Notes: a model not told the origin generated them from the letters alone. Shown: positions 24,401 to 36,377, numbered from the stretch's first letter. The stretch: 64,000 bases of DNA from Zizania palustris (GCA_019279435.1 JAAALK010000286.1:40051712-40115711); one strand, 5' to 3'. Made by a program: numbers and translations.

Positions 24401-24992
24401 TATGGTTCATAGGAAGGATATCGCTAATCAGATTCAAGAGCTCCTTATAACAATTATTTGAGAATGCAAACTTTGACTTAATGGCCATAAGACGGGTCAC
24501 GAAAGCGAGAACGCCTACAGTGGTGTGCTCGTGCAATGGCTCTTCTGAAGCTCGAAGGATGTCGAAAAACATTTGAACCTCCGGTGTTGGAGGATCCTCA
24601 GGGTTTGATTCAAACTCCGGTCATATAGCATCAAGCATATCATCCATCCTATCGTCAACGACGCTATCATCTTCTTGTTCTACTACTAATACCGTTTTTT
24701 CACAGCCTGTCTCACCGTGAAAAGTCCAAACTTCATAACCTGGCACGAAACTATATTTGCAAATATGCAATGACAATATCCTCTTGTATTGCCAACGAGA
24801 ATTTCTGCACTTCATGCATGGGCACCTCGCGCCAGTGTTTGTTGTCAAAGCGAATGCACGATCAACAAATTTCTCAGCGTTGATTACCCACTCCCTCGTG
24901 TGAGCTCCACTTTTCATCCAACCACTATACATCCACCGTCGGTCGTCCTCAGCTATTCTATAGGCAAAACATGCATTCAATCGAGAATTCAT
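21451..24992 (-). pseudogene. TNP2-type CACTA transposase, broken
   Basis: Read on the minus strand, from 24992 it shows a Transpos_assoc region (RWMYSGWMKSGAHTREW; CPCMKC), then Transposase_21 blocks (MLFWKEH, KCLKCGKPRF, HMRWHKEGV, WKALDDFDADF; later SGWSCHGRLTCMICAK). After these come a DUF4218 region (LKSHDYHIIMEILLPVMFRG, 23090-22990) and a DUF4216-like C-terminus (VLAHQVEQEYYMSYPCEKLS, about 21790). TNP2 proteins cut and join CACTA ends. Lesions seen: TGA at 24621-24623 where the copy in CACTA 2 has Arg, TGA at 24324-24326 where it has Cys, and a frame change near 23830-23870. The internal Met that begins MAEDDRRW in CACTA 2 is ATA here. The 5' side was removed by the deletion that joined it to the Gypsy LTR. 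Confidence 0.85.
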
Positions 24993-25088
24993 CCAATACG
25001 GAGGCTCGAGTAAGTTCTTAAACACGAGCACCCTGTTTGTTTGTTCTTGATTACAGAGAACCTGTTGGCGTAATCTTTTACACAAATA
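24991..25088 (+). repeat. 5' LTR remnant of Gypsy A
   Basis: It matches 36280-36377 over 98 bp with about 5 differences. Its left edge joins TNP2 sequence at ATC, which is shared by both partners. It ends ACACAAATA where the 3' LTR has ACGCCAACA. Confidence 0.85.
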
Positions 25089-25090
25089 GT

Positions 25091-25108
25091 TGGCGCCGTC
25101 CGTGGGGA
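25091..25108 (+). other. Primer binding site of Gypsy A
   Basis: TGGCGCCGTCCGTGGGGA follows the 5' LTR remnant by two bases. The same 18 bases occur at 57104-57121 in the non-autonomous element, indicating the same tRNA primer. Confidence 0.8.
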
Positions 25109-25293
25109 ACCAAGTTCTAAAAGCTTGTTCTATACTGCTGACCACACTTTGAAGAGCACTTACGGAGGGAGCCTCGGAGTCCCAAGATCCCACGCACCCT
25201 TCGGTAAGGGGCTTCTTAGTGTGGTTCTAAGGCCCCGCTCGCCTTCCTAGATCAAGCGAAGTCCTCGATCTTCGGACCTTTCCGTGAATAGCT

Positions 25294-27459
25294 ATGCCTC
25301 CGAAGCGAAGCCAAGCCTCGGGTCCCCTCCGAAGGTCCCCTCGGACTGCAGGAGCTGGGCCCTCTACCGCTCCAACGATTCCCGAAGATGCCGCTGGGCG
25401 TCGAGTGCCCAGAGGTCCCCGAGCTCCTCCTATGGTGCTTCGGACTGATTATGTCAGCTCCCAAGACCCGGAGCTACCCTCCGATGATGACGAAGACCTT
25501 CCTGGAACCGAGGCTACTCAACTAGCCAGGCTTCAAGAGGAAGTAGCTAGGTGGAGGCATGAGGCTGCCGATCGCCTCCGCACTCAAGCCTCCACCGAGA
25601 CTCCAGAAGGGCCTCAAGACGGTCGTGCTCACAACCTCCCAGAAGCTATCCAAGTCCCAGAGGAGGCCGAAAATGCATCTTTCGATGATGAGTCTCCGTT
25701 ACATTCGGACTTGCAAAGAGTGCCCTTTGATCCCAGGTTCAAGGCCTCGAAGTTGCACAAGTACTCCGGTGGGTCAGACCCCGGAGAGTTTGCTCGCTCA
25801 TATGCCCTGGCAATAGAAGCAAGCGAAGGGGTGCACAACACGATGGAGAAGTGTTTCCCCCTCGCTCTCGAAGGTGTGGCACTCCGATGGTTCTGGTCCT
25901 TGAAGCTAGGATCGATCAGGTCCTGGGAGCAGCTGAAGAAGAAGTTCGTGAGCAACTTCCAGGGTACTTTTGTGGCCCCTATGTCCACAGGAAGTTTGTT
26001 CCAAGTGAAGCGGTGGCTGGGAGAAACACTCCGATAATACTTCACGCGCTTCGCCCACACCAAGTCACAGATTAAGGGCATGTCTACCTCTTCGGTAGTC
26101 GACGCCGCCCGTGAAGGGGTGCTAAACCCCGACCTCCTCAGCAAACTCCATCGAAAGCCGATGACGTCTGTGGCACAGCTGATGGCATACTTCGAACAGT
26201 ATGCCAAGGCGGAGGAAGGCTATCTTCGACGGGCCGGAGCCCCCGCACCTACCCTCCGAGAAGTCAAGACGGAACCCGAAGCCTCGGCTCCTCTGCAACC
26301 CCCTCAAGATAACCGCTTCAACGAGCACAGGCGAGGGAAGAAGCATTTTCGTTCAGAGGTGCTGAACATTGCACCTTCTACCCCAAAAGCACCTGCCAAT
26401 TTTCAGCAGGTACAGAACTTCAAGGCTGGGGCCCCGAAACCTCAAGAGAGGGTGTCGGGCAGGCGCCAGAGTTTTTTCTGTTGCGTGCATGGCGACAATA
26501 GAAGCCATGACACGAAAGACTGCAAAGCAGTGTTGGCCCTTCGGGGCGACTACCTGGGGAAGAGTACCGGTCGGAGTACTTCGGATCGAGCCCCACCGGC
26601 GGCACGGTCGGAGCCTGTGCAGATCGTGGCCTGAGCCGGTGTCCCAGAAACCCCCATGTGACTTCCGGTGGCCAATATTATGCCACCACTGAAGCAGGAA
26701 GACCCACAAAACCACGGCAAGAGAGTGGTCCTGCCCATCTCTGGAGGGGGGACACTCGGGAACATGTCAAAGAGGCAGCGGCGTGAGTACGTCCGCGAGG
26801 TTGGGCACATTGGGACTTCGAGTTCCGCGGAAGGAATGCCAGAGTGGTCCCATGTGCCCATCTTGTTTACTGCTAGTGATGCCGCAGGGGTAAAGTTCCC
26901 TCATGCCGACCCCTTGGTCATTTCCGCGGACATAGCAGGGGTGGAGGTCCGAAGGATCCTAGTGGACGGCGGGAGCTCCGCAGACATACTTTTCGTCCAG
27001 GCCTTCGATCAAATGTGCATCTCCCGGAAGCATCTACTTCCAGCGGTTCGGCCACTTCAAGGGTTCTTAGGGCCCCCTCTCGATGCCCTCGGCCAGATAG
27101 GCCTCGAGGTTGCCTTCGGAGAGGGGCCTTTGGCCAGGGTAGAAGAGGTGATCTTCGATGTTGTCGATGCCCCCTATTCTTACAATGCAATCTTCAGCAG
27201 AGGGATGCTGAACCAGTTCGGGGCTATAGCGCACCACAATTATCTTTGTCTCAAAATGCCCACTCAAGGTGGAGTGCTTACTATTGCAGGAGACCAAGCT
27301 ATAGCCCGGAGAATGGAGTTTGGGCACGGACAACAGTTTGATCCCCGGCAAGTGCACAACGTAGCGGAAGGCGCCGAAGAGGTAACGGAGGTCGCTAGAG
27401 AAGCACCAGAGGTCACGAACCTTTCAAAAGGACTCTCTCAAGCCAAGCCCGGAAGGTGA
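25294..27459 (+). pseudogene. Gypsy A gag and protease, interrupted
   Basis: The frame starts at ATG 25294 (MPPKRSQASGPLRRSPR), followed by a Retrotrans_gag capsid region (YSGGSDPGEFARSYALA ... FVSNFQGTF, about codons 150-245). A TAA at 26035-26037 interrupts it; the same frame resumes with a typical FTRFAHTKSQIKG block, so this is a point lesion. A CX2HX5HX4C-type knuckle (CVHGDNRSHDTKDC) lies near 26485. After another stop at about 26632, a protease with VDGGSSADILF (about 26960) follows to 27459. DGG instead of DSG/DTG is common in this lineage. All of it is in one reading frame, while RT is in another. Confidence 0.85.
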
Positions 27460-27469
27460 AGTTGAGACG

Positions 27470-30400
27470 AGGATAATTTCAAAAGATGGCAAAGAATATC
27501 CAGTGTAGTTCGGCAAAGGGCTATCCTCGGAGATAGCCGCCTCACTGGAAGAAGTCGTCAAGCAAAATCTGGACGTCTTTGCCTGGACCGATGAAGACAT
27601 CACCGGGGTTGATCGAAGCATCATCGAGCATAGCCTGCTTGTCAACCCGAAGGCCAGGCCAGTGCGCCAGGGGCTCCGCAAGCTGTCTGCAGAAAGAACA
27701 AGCCTCGCCAAGGCTGAAGTAGAGAAATTGTTAAGGGCTGGCATCATTAGGGAGGTAGCCCATACCGAGTGGTTGGCTAACCCTGTTTTTGTAAGGAAGA
27801 AGGACTCGAACAAATGGCGCATGTGTATTGACTTTACTTCATTAAATAAAGCATGCCCGCGAGACCCCTACCCGATGCCTCGAATTGATCAACTGGTGGA
27901 TTCCACAGCCGGCTCCGAATTGCTAAGTTTCCTCGACGCTTATTCCGGGTATCATCAAGTCTGGCTGAAACGCGAAGACGAAGCCAAGACAAGCTTCATA
28001 ACTCCTTCTAGAGTATTTTGCTATGTAAGAATGCCTTTTGGCCTTCAGAATGCTGGAGCCACCTTTTCACGTTTAATAGCTAAGGCTCTAGATCATCAAA
28101 TAGGACGGAATGTCGAAGCATACATGGATGATATTGTAATAAAAAGTGCTCGAAAGCACTAGCATAGCCTAGACCTAGCTGAAACATTTGAGAGCCTCTG
28201 AGCTTGTGGAGTACGCCTCAACCCAGAAAAGTGTATATTCGAAGCCCAAGCAGGGAAGCTGCTAGGGTACTTAGTTTCGAGCAGAGGAATCAAAGCTAGC
28301 CCAACGCAAATAAGTGCACTACAAAGAATGGATCCGCCAGGGAATTTGAAGCAAGTCTAGAAGCTAGTAGGAAGGCTCGCGGCCCTTAGCAGATTCCTAG
28401 CCAGGTCAGCAGAGCGAAGCCTCCCAATTTTCAAAGCCCTAAAGGGGTCCGAGAGCTTCAGTTGGACACCAGAATGCTAGAAAAGCTTTGATGACATAAA
28501 AACGTACCTCGGAAGCTTGTCAACACTTACTGTGCCCCTTCCTGAAGAAACACTTCTCCTTTATCTTGCAGCAACAGGCTCCGCAGTAAGTGCAATGTTG
28601 GTCCGGGAAGTTGAGCTTAAGGGAAAGCTGGTGCAGAACCCAGTTTATTTTGTGTCAGAAGCTTTGTCCGGAGCTAAGATAAGATACTCCGAGCTCGAGA
28701 AATTTTCTTATGCCCTAGTAATGGCCTCGCGGAAGCTACGGCATTTTTTTGGCGCATAACCTAATCGTTCCAACCTCGTATCCTCTAGTGGATATGCTTC
28801 GGAGCAAAGACTCTACAGGAAGAATTGGAAAGTGGGCCATCGAGCTAGCCCCCTTCGGAATCTCCTTCATGGCAAGAACAGCTATCAAATCCTAAATCAT
28901 AGCTGACTTCGTAGCAGAGTGGACTCCATCTGCCGTTTGGGCCCCGGAGGAGCCCTGTGAAGGTTTATGGACAATATTTTCTGATGGAGCTTATCAGGCA
29001 TCCGGTGCCGGAGCGGGGGCAGTCATCATATCACCATTAGGGCAGAAGGCCACGTATTCTGCTAGGCTCAATTTTAAAACCACCAATAACATCGCAGAGT
29101 ACGGAGGGGTTCTGCTAGGCCTCTGAAAGGCTAAAGCACTTGGAGCTGCAAGGATAATGATTAAGACAGATTCCCAAGTCATCGCAGGGCATGTTGATAA
29201 GAGTTTTCAAGCAAAGAACCCGCATCTAGCATAATACCTCGAAGAAATCCGCAAGGCTGAAGCAGCATTCAAAGGATTCACTATTCGGAGTATCCCTCGA
29301 GCAGATAATCAGCTCGCAGATATTCTGGCAAAAGCTGCAGCTGGAGCGGTGGACCTCCCAGAGGGTGCTTTCTACGAAGAACTAATGCAGCCCGCAGCCA
29401 GCCAGTTACCCTCTGTAGAGATACTGTGCATTCCGACTACAGATTGGTGGGCTCCGATTATGAGCATATTGCAAGATGGTATAGATCCTTCAGAAGGTCC
29501 GGATACCCGAATATTGCAAGCAAGAGCCCGAAATTACAAGCTTGTCAACAGAGTATTGTACAAAGCTGGTGTGTGTTCCCCTCTACTCCGATGCATCTCC
29601 CAACCCGAAGGCCAAGACATACTTCGGGACATTCACGAAGGTTTGTGCGGGAGCCATCTGGCCCCTCGTGCTCTAGCTAGCAAGACACTTCGGCAGGGGC
29701 TTTACTGGCCAACAATAGTGAGAGATGCAGAGGAGCTGGTTCGAACATGCCAAGGCTGCCAATGGATGGGCAGACGAAGCCACCGTCCGCCAGTTCAACT
29801 TCAAGTTATTGCCCCGGTATGGCCAATGGCTCGATGGGGCATGGACCTCATAGGCCCTTTTCTAATGGCAAAAGGTGGCTTGAAGTTTGCGGTAGTAGAA
29901 ATCGAATATTTTTCGAAGTGGGTTGAAGCGGAGCCATTGACTGCTATCACCTCGAGGAACGTGCAAAAAATTTTCTGGCAGAACATTATATGCAGGTTTG
30001 GAGTGTCAAGGGAGTTGACAGTGGATAATGGAACCTAGTTCGAAGCTGACACATTCCAAGCATTTTGTGAAGAGCTGGGCATTAAGTTGTGCTTCGCCGC
30101 GGTATGCCGTCCGTAGTCTAACAGAGCTGTCGAGAGAGCCAACGGGAACATCCTATCCGGTTTAAATCGAAGGATTGTGGGGCTGGCCAAAGGGTTGTGG
30201 GTCGAAGAGCTCCCCAAGATCTTGTGGTCCATTTGAACCACTCAAACCAGATCCATAGGTTTTACCCCATTCAGACTACACTTCGGAGATGAAGCCATGA
30301 CTCCTACGGAGCTCAAGGGGGGTCCCTTCGTACGATGCAGCCCGGAGACGAAGATGACAGAAACACTTCGCTGGACTTATCAGAAGAAACAAGGCTTCGA

Positions 30401-30655
30401 GCTGTTGCCAACCTGACGAAGTACCAGGGGCAAACAAAAACATGGTATGACCCGAAGATAAAGCCGAACGAGCTTAGACCAGGTCATCTAGTTTTGCGAA
30501 GTGTAATAGCGCCGGGGAAGCTAGGGAATAAATGGGAAGGACCATATATTATCCTACGCTCAGGACGTCCCAGATCGTTTAAATTAGCTAATTTAGAAGG
30601 AGAAGAATTGAAACATGCATGGCATGCGGAGCACCTTAAGCGTTATTACGCTTAG
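27470..30655 (+). pseudogene. Gypsy A RT, RNase H and integrase, interrupted
   Basis: The RT (MCIDFTSLNKACPRDPYPMP ... YMDD at 28121-28132) ends at TAG 28160-28162. The frame continues with further stops (28199, 28358-28360, 28478-28480) into the RNase H-like connection and RNase H (FSDGAYQASGAG; KTDSQVIAGH, about 28975-29200). Integrase follows in a third frame with a zinc-binding N-terminus (CQGCQWMGRRSH), GMDLIGPF and TVDNGT, then TAG at 30036-30038 and 30114-30116 within the core. The C-terminal part runs to 30655 (TKTWYDPKIKPNELRPGHLVL). The domain order RT-RH-IN is Gypsy. The element cannot make active enzymes as it stands. Confidence 0.88.
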
Positions 30656-30844
30656 GGGCTCCTTGTAATCACTTGTAAAATTTCCTTTTCTAAATAAAAG
30701 CGGGGGGTCGAATTTTGTTTACTCTTCGAGTATCCCTTACTCTTGATGGACGCATCAGGAGGACGGAGATGCTTGCAGAGTCAAGCATCTTTCCCAAGAC
30801 CCGGACAATAGTCTGCGAACCATGGGTTCGAGGACTCCGCTGCC

Positions 30845-31310
30845 AGCCTACAGATTCCAGGCTCCGTCTTGTTAGGATCCGTAGAAGAGTCTAAGGACTT
30901 TAAAAGAACAGATTTCCGGCCTCCGGGTTCGAAGTATCTGTAAAAGAGCCGAAGGTGGCCAGCCTACGGATTCTAGGCTCCGCCTTGTTAGGATCCGTAG
31001 AAGAGTCTAAGGACTTTAAAATAACAGATTTCCGGCCTCCGGGTTCGAAGCATATGTAAAAGAGCCGAAGGTGGCCAACCTACGGATTCCAGGCTCTGGC
31101 TTGTTAGGATCCGTAGAAGAGTCTAAGGACTTTAAAAAAACAGATTTCCGGCCTCCGGGTTCGAAGCATCTGTAAAAGAGCCGAAGGTGGCCAACCTACG
31201 GATTCCAGGCTCCGGCTTGTTAGGATCCGTAGAAGAGTCTAAGGACTTTAAAAGAACAAATTTCCGGCCTACGGGTTCAAAGCATCTGTAAAAGAGTCGA
31301 AGGTGACCAA
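30845..31310 (+). repeat. 116-bp tandem repeat, four copies
   Basis: Units begin at about 30847, 30963, 31079 and 31195, exactly 116 bp apart, each with a CCTACGGATTCCAGGCTCCG-like start and a TTCCGGCCTCCGGGTTCGAAG core. Copies are about 93-97% alike. They lie between integrase and the end of the antisense gene, the region where Tat elements often carry tandem repeats. Confidence 0.9.
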
Positions 31311-31610
31311 GTAATAAAGTTTCGAGGCCCAGGCTAACGAGACACTTTTAAAAAAAAGAGAATCAAAGGTCCTAAGCAATAGATCTAACTTCAAAATTTA
31401 CGAGGTAATAATACGAGAGTATTTTACAAGAAGCCTCTAAAAAGGTAAAGTACGAATATTAAGTGTGATACAAAGCATCAAGTAATCCGACGTATCATTG
31501 TGTCCGGCGAATCCATTTGCACAGCAAAGGATCCCCCACCCACAAGGAGGGGTAGGAGGGTAAAAAGCAAGCAAAATACTTTCGGAGCAATTCACATTAA
31601 TCCATCGTAC

Positions 31611-34600
31611 TTATACATCAGGAAAGTTTTGGTCCAAGCCTAGGAAAAATCGAAGACCCTGACGGCCTCTGGGGCTACCCCTCCGACTACTCTGTCCTTC
31701 GGAGCTCGAAGCTGCCGGTTTAGTCCTTTTCGTCTGCGCACCTCTCTTCTTCTTCAAGGCTCGCAGTTTCTTTTGCTCCTCTTGGAGCTCGGCCCAGGTC
31801 AGAAGCCTTTCAGAATTAACCTCCATAGGGTCTTCGGCCTGATACTCCGAGTCAGACCAATTCATGTGTTCGGAAGACGAGGATGCTTTCTCTTTCTCCT
31901 CTTCCTTGATATACGCTAAGACCTCGTGAAAAACTTCGGGAGGTATCTCCCCTTTGTCTCCACGAGGAACAGAGAAGCGAGATCGGTGGTAGGGCCTTAA
32001 GCTCTCGAGGCTTGTCCACTCCTTCCGGAGCCCTTCGGTAAACTCCAGTATTTCGAGGTCAAGGTTCAAAGGGCACGACAAAACCTAAAAAAGAAAGCAG
32101 AACACCCAAACGAGTTTCTCGATTATAACTTTTTCATTGATTAAAGGGGCTTTACAACAGTTTGCATACATGATGGCCTTAAGAGCTAGACCTGCGGGTC
32201 GGTTGGTGGAGCAGGGATTGCCGGAGCTGGCGACGCGGGAAGTGGTGGCTTTTTCCGCCTGTTTTTGCCATCGGGCCTCATCAATCCAAGCTTTGGCCGC
32301 AGCCTTATGGTTCGACTTCCAGGTTGACCGGAAGGCTTCCCAGGCCAAGGCTACGTCCGAAGAAGGGCGCAGCAGGTCTTCGGAGGCGAAGCTTCCAGGG
32401 ATCGAACCCCCGACTGAACCGAGGGGGATCTGAAGGGACTCGAGGTGGTTAAGAACTCCGATGCTGGCAAACTGCCGGGAGATCTCTCCGTACCAGACGC
32501 CGGAGCTCATCATCAGCGACGCTGCCACTTGGATCCTCTTTAGCTTCTGATCGAGGGGTTCACTGGTTGCCGTAGAAGATGAAGGGCACATAGCGTCGAA
32601 GTATTCCAAGGTACCTTGAAGGGCGTCCAAGGTACGTTCTGCCGCACTAGCATTCTTCTTCTCCGTTGCCTCCAGCCCCGCAGCAATAGCAGACACCTTG
32701 GCCACCTAGAGCATTAAAGAACTCTTCTGAGCCATCACTTGGTTAAGAGCTCCTTGGATCTCCACCAACTGGGTGCTCAAAGTGGCCGCCGATTGACGAA
32801 GCCTTTCAACCTCCACCCGAAGAACTAAGCGTTCGGCTTCAACCTCTTGGGCCGAAGTGCGGAGCGCATCATTATCTTCCCTCGTCGATCGGAGAGCTTC
32901 GTCGGCCGCAGCCCTAGCCCTCCGTTCCGCTAGAGCTTCCTCCTCCAACCTAAGGGATCTTTCGTTGGAGTCGTTGAGGGTGGTTTGGAGGGTGGTAACC
33001 TTCCTTTTGAGTCGATTAGTTTCGACCTCATTGGAAGTCACTGCCGCTCTAGCAAGGATGAATTGCTGCAAAGAAAAAAGAACAAGTAAGTATCAAGGTA
33101 TTTATAACCATTGATTCAAATTAGTTATGGTGTTTTTCATACCTGAAGGGCGGCCCTTTCGAGGGCCGTGTTGAGCATCGGAGCCCTAGCCTCGCTCAAA
33201 GCGGAGACCAGGTCCGAGTTGGCGATGTCCTGGCTCTTCTCTACCAGGGGCTCCAGGAGCGCTCGGAGACCTACTCGGTGCTCTAGGAACGGAGCCAGCA
33301 AAGGAAGCCAAGACGAAGCTTGGCAGTCGTCTGCCGTGGCCTCCTCCTCCGAGTTGCTGACCGAGGTCATCGCGGGGCCGAGGGAAAGGCCGAGGCTAGA
33401 CATGCTTTTGCCTCTCCCCGGCACGAAGGCAGGCACAGCGGCTGAAGCAGAAGTGGCCCTTTCTTGGGCGGCTACCCCTTCGACCAGAGCTGCGTCAACA
33501 GGGGCGACCTCGGTCGCCGGAGCCGCCACAGGGGGGGCGGCCTCAGTTACCGAATCCGCTCCGGCGGGCATGACTTCCGCTACTAGGCATGGAGCGTCCA
33601 AAGGAGCAGAAGGGTCCACCTGGGCCATGACCCTCAAAGATGTTGGGACTTCGGATGCAGCCGGGGCTTCGTCACCCTTCGAGGTACCTATCTTGTCAAG
33701 AAATTTGATAAGTATTTACAAGAAAAGATTGTTGTAGGTATCAACTAAAGTAGGGGATTCAAGTCGTACCTTCGGAGGCCCCATGAGGCAAGATCGTCGG
33801 ATCCTCCAGAACTTCGTACAACTGGAGGATATCCTCGAAGTCATCTCCCAAAGCCCTCTCTGCCACGTTTTCTGCCGGAGCTACGACTCCCACCGTGACC
33901 ACCCCAGTTACGGGTGAATTGGGGGTGGTGGAGTCCGAATCCAGATTTACGATGGTGGGCACAGAGGCGCACGTCGGATCTACCTCCTCAACCTCCCGGG
34001 CAGAAGTTTTGGCTGGGACTTCCCCTATATCTTCGTCATCCTCCAGGAGATAATTCTCGAGGCTTGACACTAACTGGACGTCGGAGCCCTCGGGCTCCTC
34101 GGAGGCCGAGCTCCGGGCGTCCAGGGACGAAGCCGATGAAGCGGGGGTCAGGTGCGAAGGGATCTTCGCCACCTTTTTCTTCTTAGACGGCGGCTTGTTG
34201 GCCCTCTTGGGCGGTTCAGCAACGGTCTTCCATTTCCGGGCGGCTGCTCCAGTCGTGGCGAAGTCTGGAAGAGGGGGACTCCATCCCGAGAGCTCCCGAC
34301 ACTCTGTTGGAGCGTTCCTAGCTCCCCACTAGCTCCAGCCTTTTCTGCTTTTCAGCCACTGAAGGAGCTCCGAGGACCCGTTCAGTGGCCCGAGCTATGT
34401 CCTCCGGAGCCAATGCCAAAGGAGCCGCTGAAGAAAATGGGTAACGCGTCATAAGTATGCTATTCTTATCATCTAAATGCAGTAATGCATGAATTGAAGT
34501 CTTACCTAGGGTTCGGAGATCACCCTCCGAGGCCTGTTGGAACACTATTGGCTAGTTGGCCCCGAGAGGTGGAATTCGAATGGCAATGAACTCTTCGACC

Positions 34601-35316
34601 AAGTCGCGCATGCTCATACGGCGAGCCACCGAAGTCAACAGCCCTAGCCTCGTGGAAAGCAGGCTTTGGTTCGGAGCATCCTCCGCCTCCTTCCGGAACC
34701 AAATCTCCTGGAGAGGCCCTGCGAGGGGGGAGTCCTCTCCGACTTCAGCGTAGAACCACCGAAGAATCCAGTTGGTATGCCATCGATCGTTGATGGCCTT
34801 CGCAGGGAAGTGTAGGGCGTGCTCCCTCCGCAACTGGAAGTTGACACTGCCAAAAGCTGTTATCACCTTGGAATCCCCGGGCCCATCCTGTGGCTTCGGC
34901 TGGCAGATAGCCTCGTGAGTTGCGGCGAAGATCTCCGAGCGTCCTTCGCACCCTTCGACCCGGAGCACCCACTCGAAGATAGCCAGGCGGGCGACAGCAT
35001 TGGGGGACGACTGAGGTAATGTAATATGAAACAGGTCCAGTACCTCCGCCAAAAAGTCGATGGCTGGAAGCCCCAAGCCAGCTTTGAAGAACGCCTTGAA
35101 GACTACCACTTCTCCGCTTCGTGGCCTCGGGGTTGATTCTGACCCTGGGACTCGAGTCCTCAGTCCGACTCCCAGCTTCCCTTCTACGGCCTCCTCAATA
35201 GACTCGGCGGTGCTCGTAGATTGACCGATGAGGAAGCTCTAGGAAATCTTCTTCTTGGAAGGCGGGCGGAGCTCCCGAGGGTTCTTAGGCCAGGCGCCGC
35301 CCAAAGTCCCCGCCAT
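31611..35316 (-). pseudogene. Antisense five-exon accessory gene of Gypsy A (PF04195-like)
   Basis: On the minus strand, opposite to gag-pol. Proposed exons, each bounded by GT-AG, are 34506-35316, 33770-34427, 33143-33687, 32192-33065 and 31611-32084. Exon 1 contains VVVFKAFFKAGLGLPAIDFL and LPQSSPNAVARLAIFEW, resembling Pfam 'putative gypsy type transposon' PF04195. Exon 4 encodes a heptad-rich coiled coil (about 33065-32740). Exon 5 ends RFFLGLDQNFPDV. The structure and C-terminus match the gene at 59171-62464. Lesions: TAG at 35239-35241, 34552-34554, 34318-34320 and 32706-32708, a frame change near 34270, and a phase mismatch at the last junction. Function is unknown. Antisense ORFs are reported in Tat elements; exon limits are my inference. 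Confidence 0.72.
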
Positions 35317-35489
35317 TGCCGCCGCCTCCGAGGCGGCCCACGCTTGCCTCTACGCCAGAGTACTCGCCGCCGCCGAGACAGTGTGGCTGGTTCTCGCCAT
35401 TTGCTCGGAAGATTGAGAGATTGGAGGTTGAGGAAGGTGAATCGCGAGTGTTAAGTGCGGTAAAAAGTTTCAAGTAACTTCTGTTTTCC

Positions 35490-35500
35490 CTTTTATAACC
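35490..35500 (-). promoter_or_regulatory. TATA box of antisense gene in Gypsy A
   Basis: On the minus strand GGTTATAAAAGGG lies about 180 bp upstream of the proposed ATG at 35316. The non-autonomous element has a TATA box at a similar distance from its homologous gene, which supports a dedicated promoter rather than chance. Confidence 0.55.
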
Positions 35501-35888
35501 ACTCGCTGATTGCTACGCTTCGATTGCATTCACATCGCAGGTTCGGCTTCTGCCACTGACAGGTGGGTCCAGAAAGTGGAACGGTGTGTAACCGCCGTAA
35601 GAATCGACCGTTACCTTTTACTGGGCGTAACGGCTACTTGCGTCGTAACGGCTTAATCAAGCGGTTTCCTCACGATGTTTGCGCTTCGAAGCGGTTTTCC
35701 TTCCTACGATGTGTTCCCACTGCGTAGAGAGACTGGAGAGGGAGTCCGAGCACCATGGATCTGAAATCCTCCGAAGAACTGTAATGTGTTCAAATTCTCT
35801 CTAAGTCTCCGAATATGAAAATATTCCTTCCGTATACTGCCTTCCTTCTGTACAGGTTAAATACGGAGAGGCGTATTCGAGGGGCTAC

Positions 35889-36377
35889 TGTTGGGGGAAA
35901 TTGCTTCACTTCCAAGACTTAGAGATCCATAACTCAAAGGTTTCTTAAAGCTTCGGAGCTGGTGGGCTCTTATTCGAAGGTGGAGGCGTCGAGCCGAAGG
36001 ATGCCTCGATATGAAGTCCTGAGAAGCCCTCCGTAAGATATGGAGGCTCCAAAGCAGAGCGACAAGATTGATAAGATGTTTGGCTTATCCATCCGTATTG
36101 GGGAGTTTTACCCTCTTTAACCTTGCTCCGGGTACTGAACAGTTCCACTATGGCGGTTGTAATCTAGGGGTAGTTAGGTCTTTTCCTTAAACGGTTTTGC
36201 CTATAAATACGGCCCTCTCTACCCTGTAAAAAGGGGCCCCTAACCATTTAATACACATATTCGGACTACTTGAGTTATTATCCAATACGGAAGCTCGAGT
36301 AAGTTCTTAAACACGAGCACGCTGTTTGTTTGTTCTTGATTACAGAGAACCTGTTGGCGTAATCTTTTACGCCAACA
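35889..36377 (+). repeat. 3' LTR of Gypsy A
   Basis: It is 489 bp, starts TGTTGGGGGAAATTG after the GAGGGGCTAC polypurine tract and ends CGCCAACA. A TATA box CTATAAATAC is at 36201-36210. CACTA 1 sequence follows at once. Confidence 0.88.

Larger units (their letters stand above)
24991..36377 (+). mobile_element. Tat-lineage Ty3/Gypsy retrotransposon A, decayed, 5' LTR mostly deleted
   Basis: Gag, protease, RT, RNase H and integrase are recognisable on the plus strand, followed by a long 3' region carrying an antisense gene, a layout known from Tat elements such as Grande, RIRE2 and Retand. The 3' LTR is complete (489 bp) but only the last 98 bp of the 5' LTR remain. CACTA 1 sequence resumes at 36378 (AATACTAATCACC, as at about 40748 in CACTA 2). 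Aligned LTR ends differ at about 5 of 98 positions, so the element is older than the Copia insertion. Many stops and at least two frame changes disable it. Confidence 0.9.
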
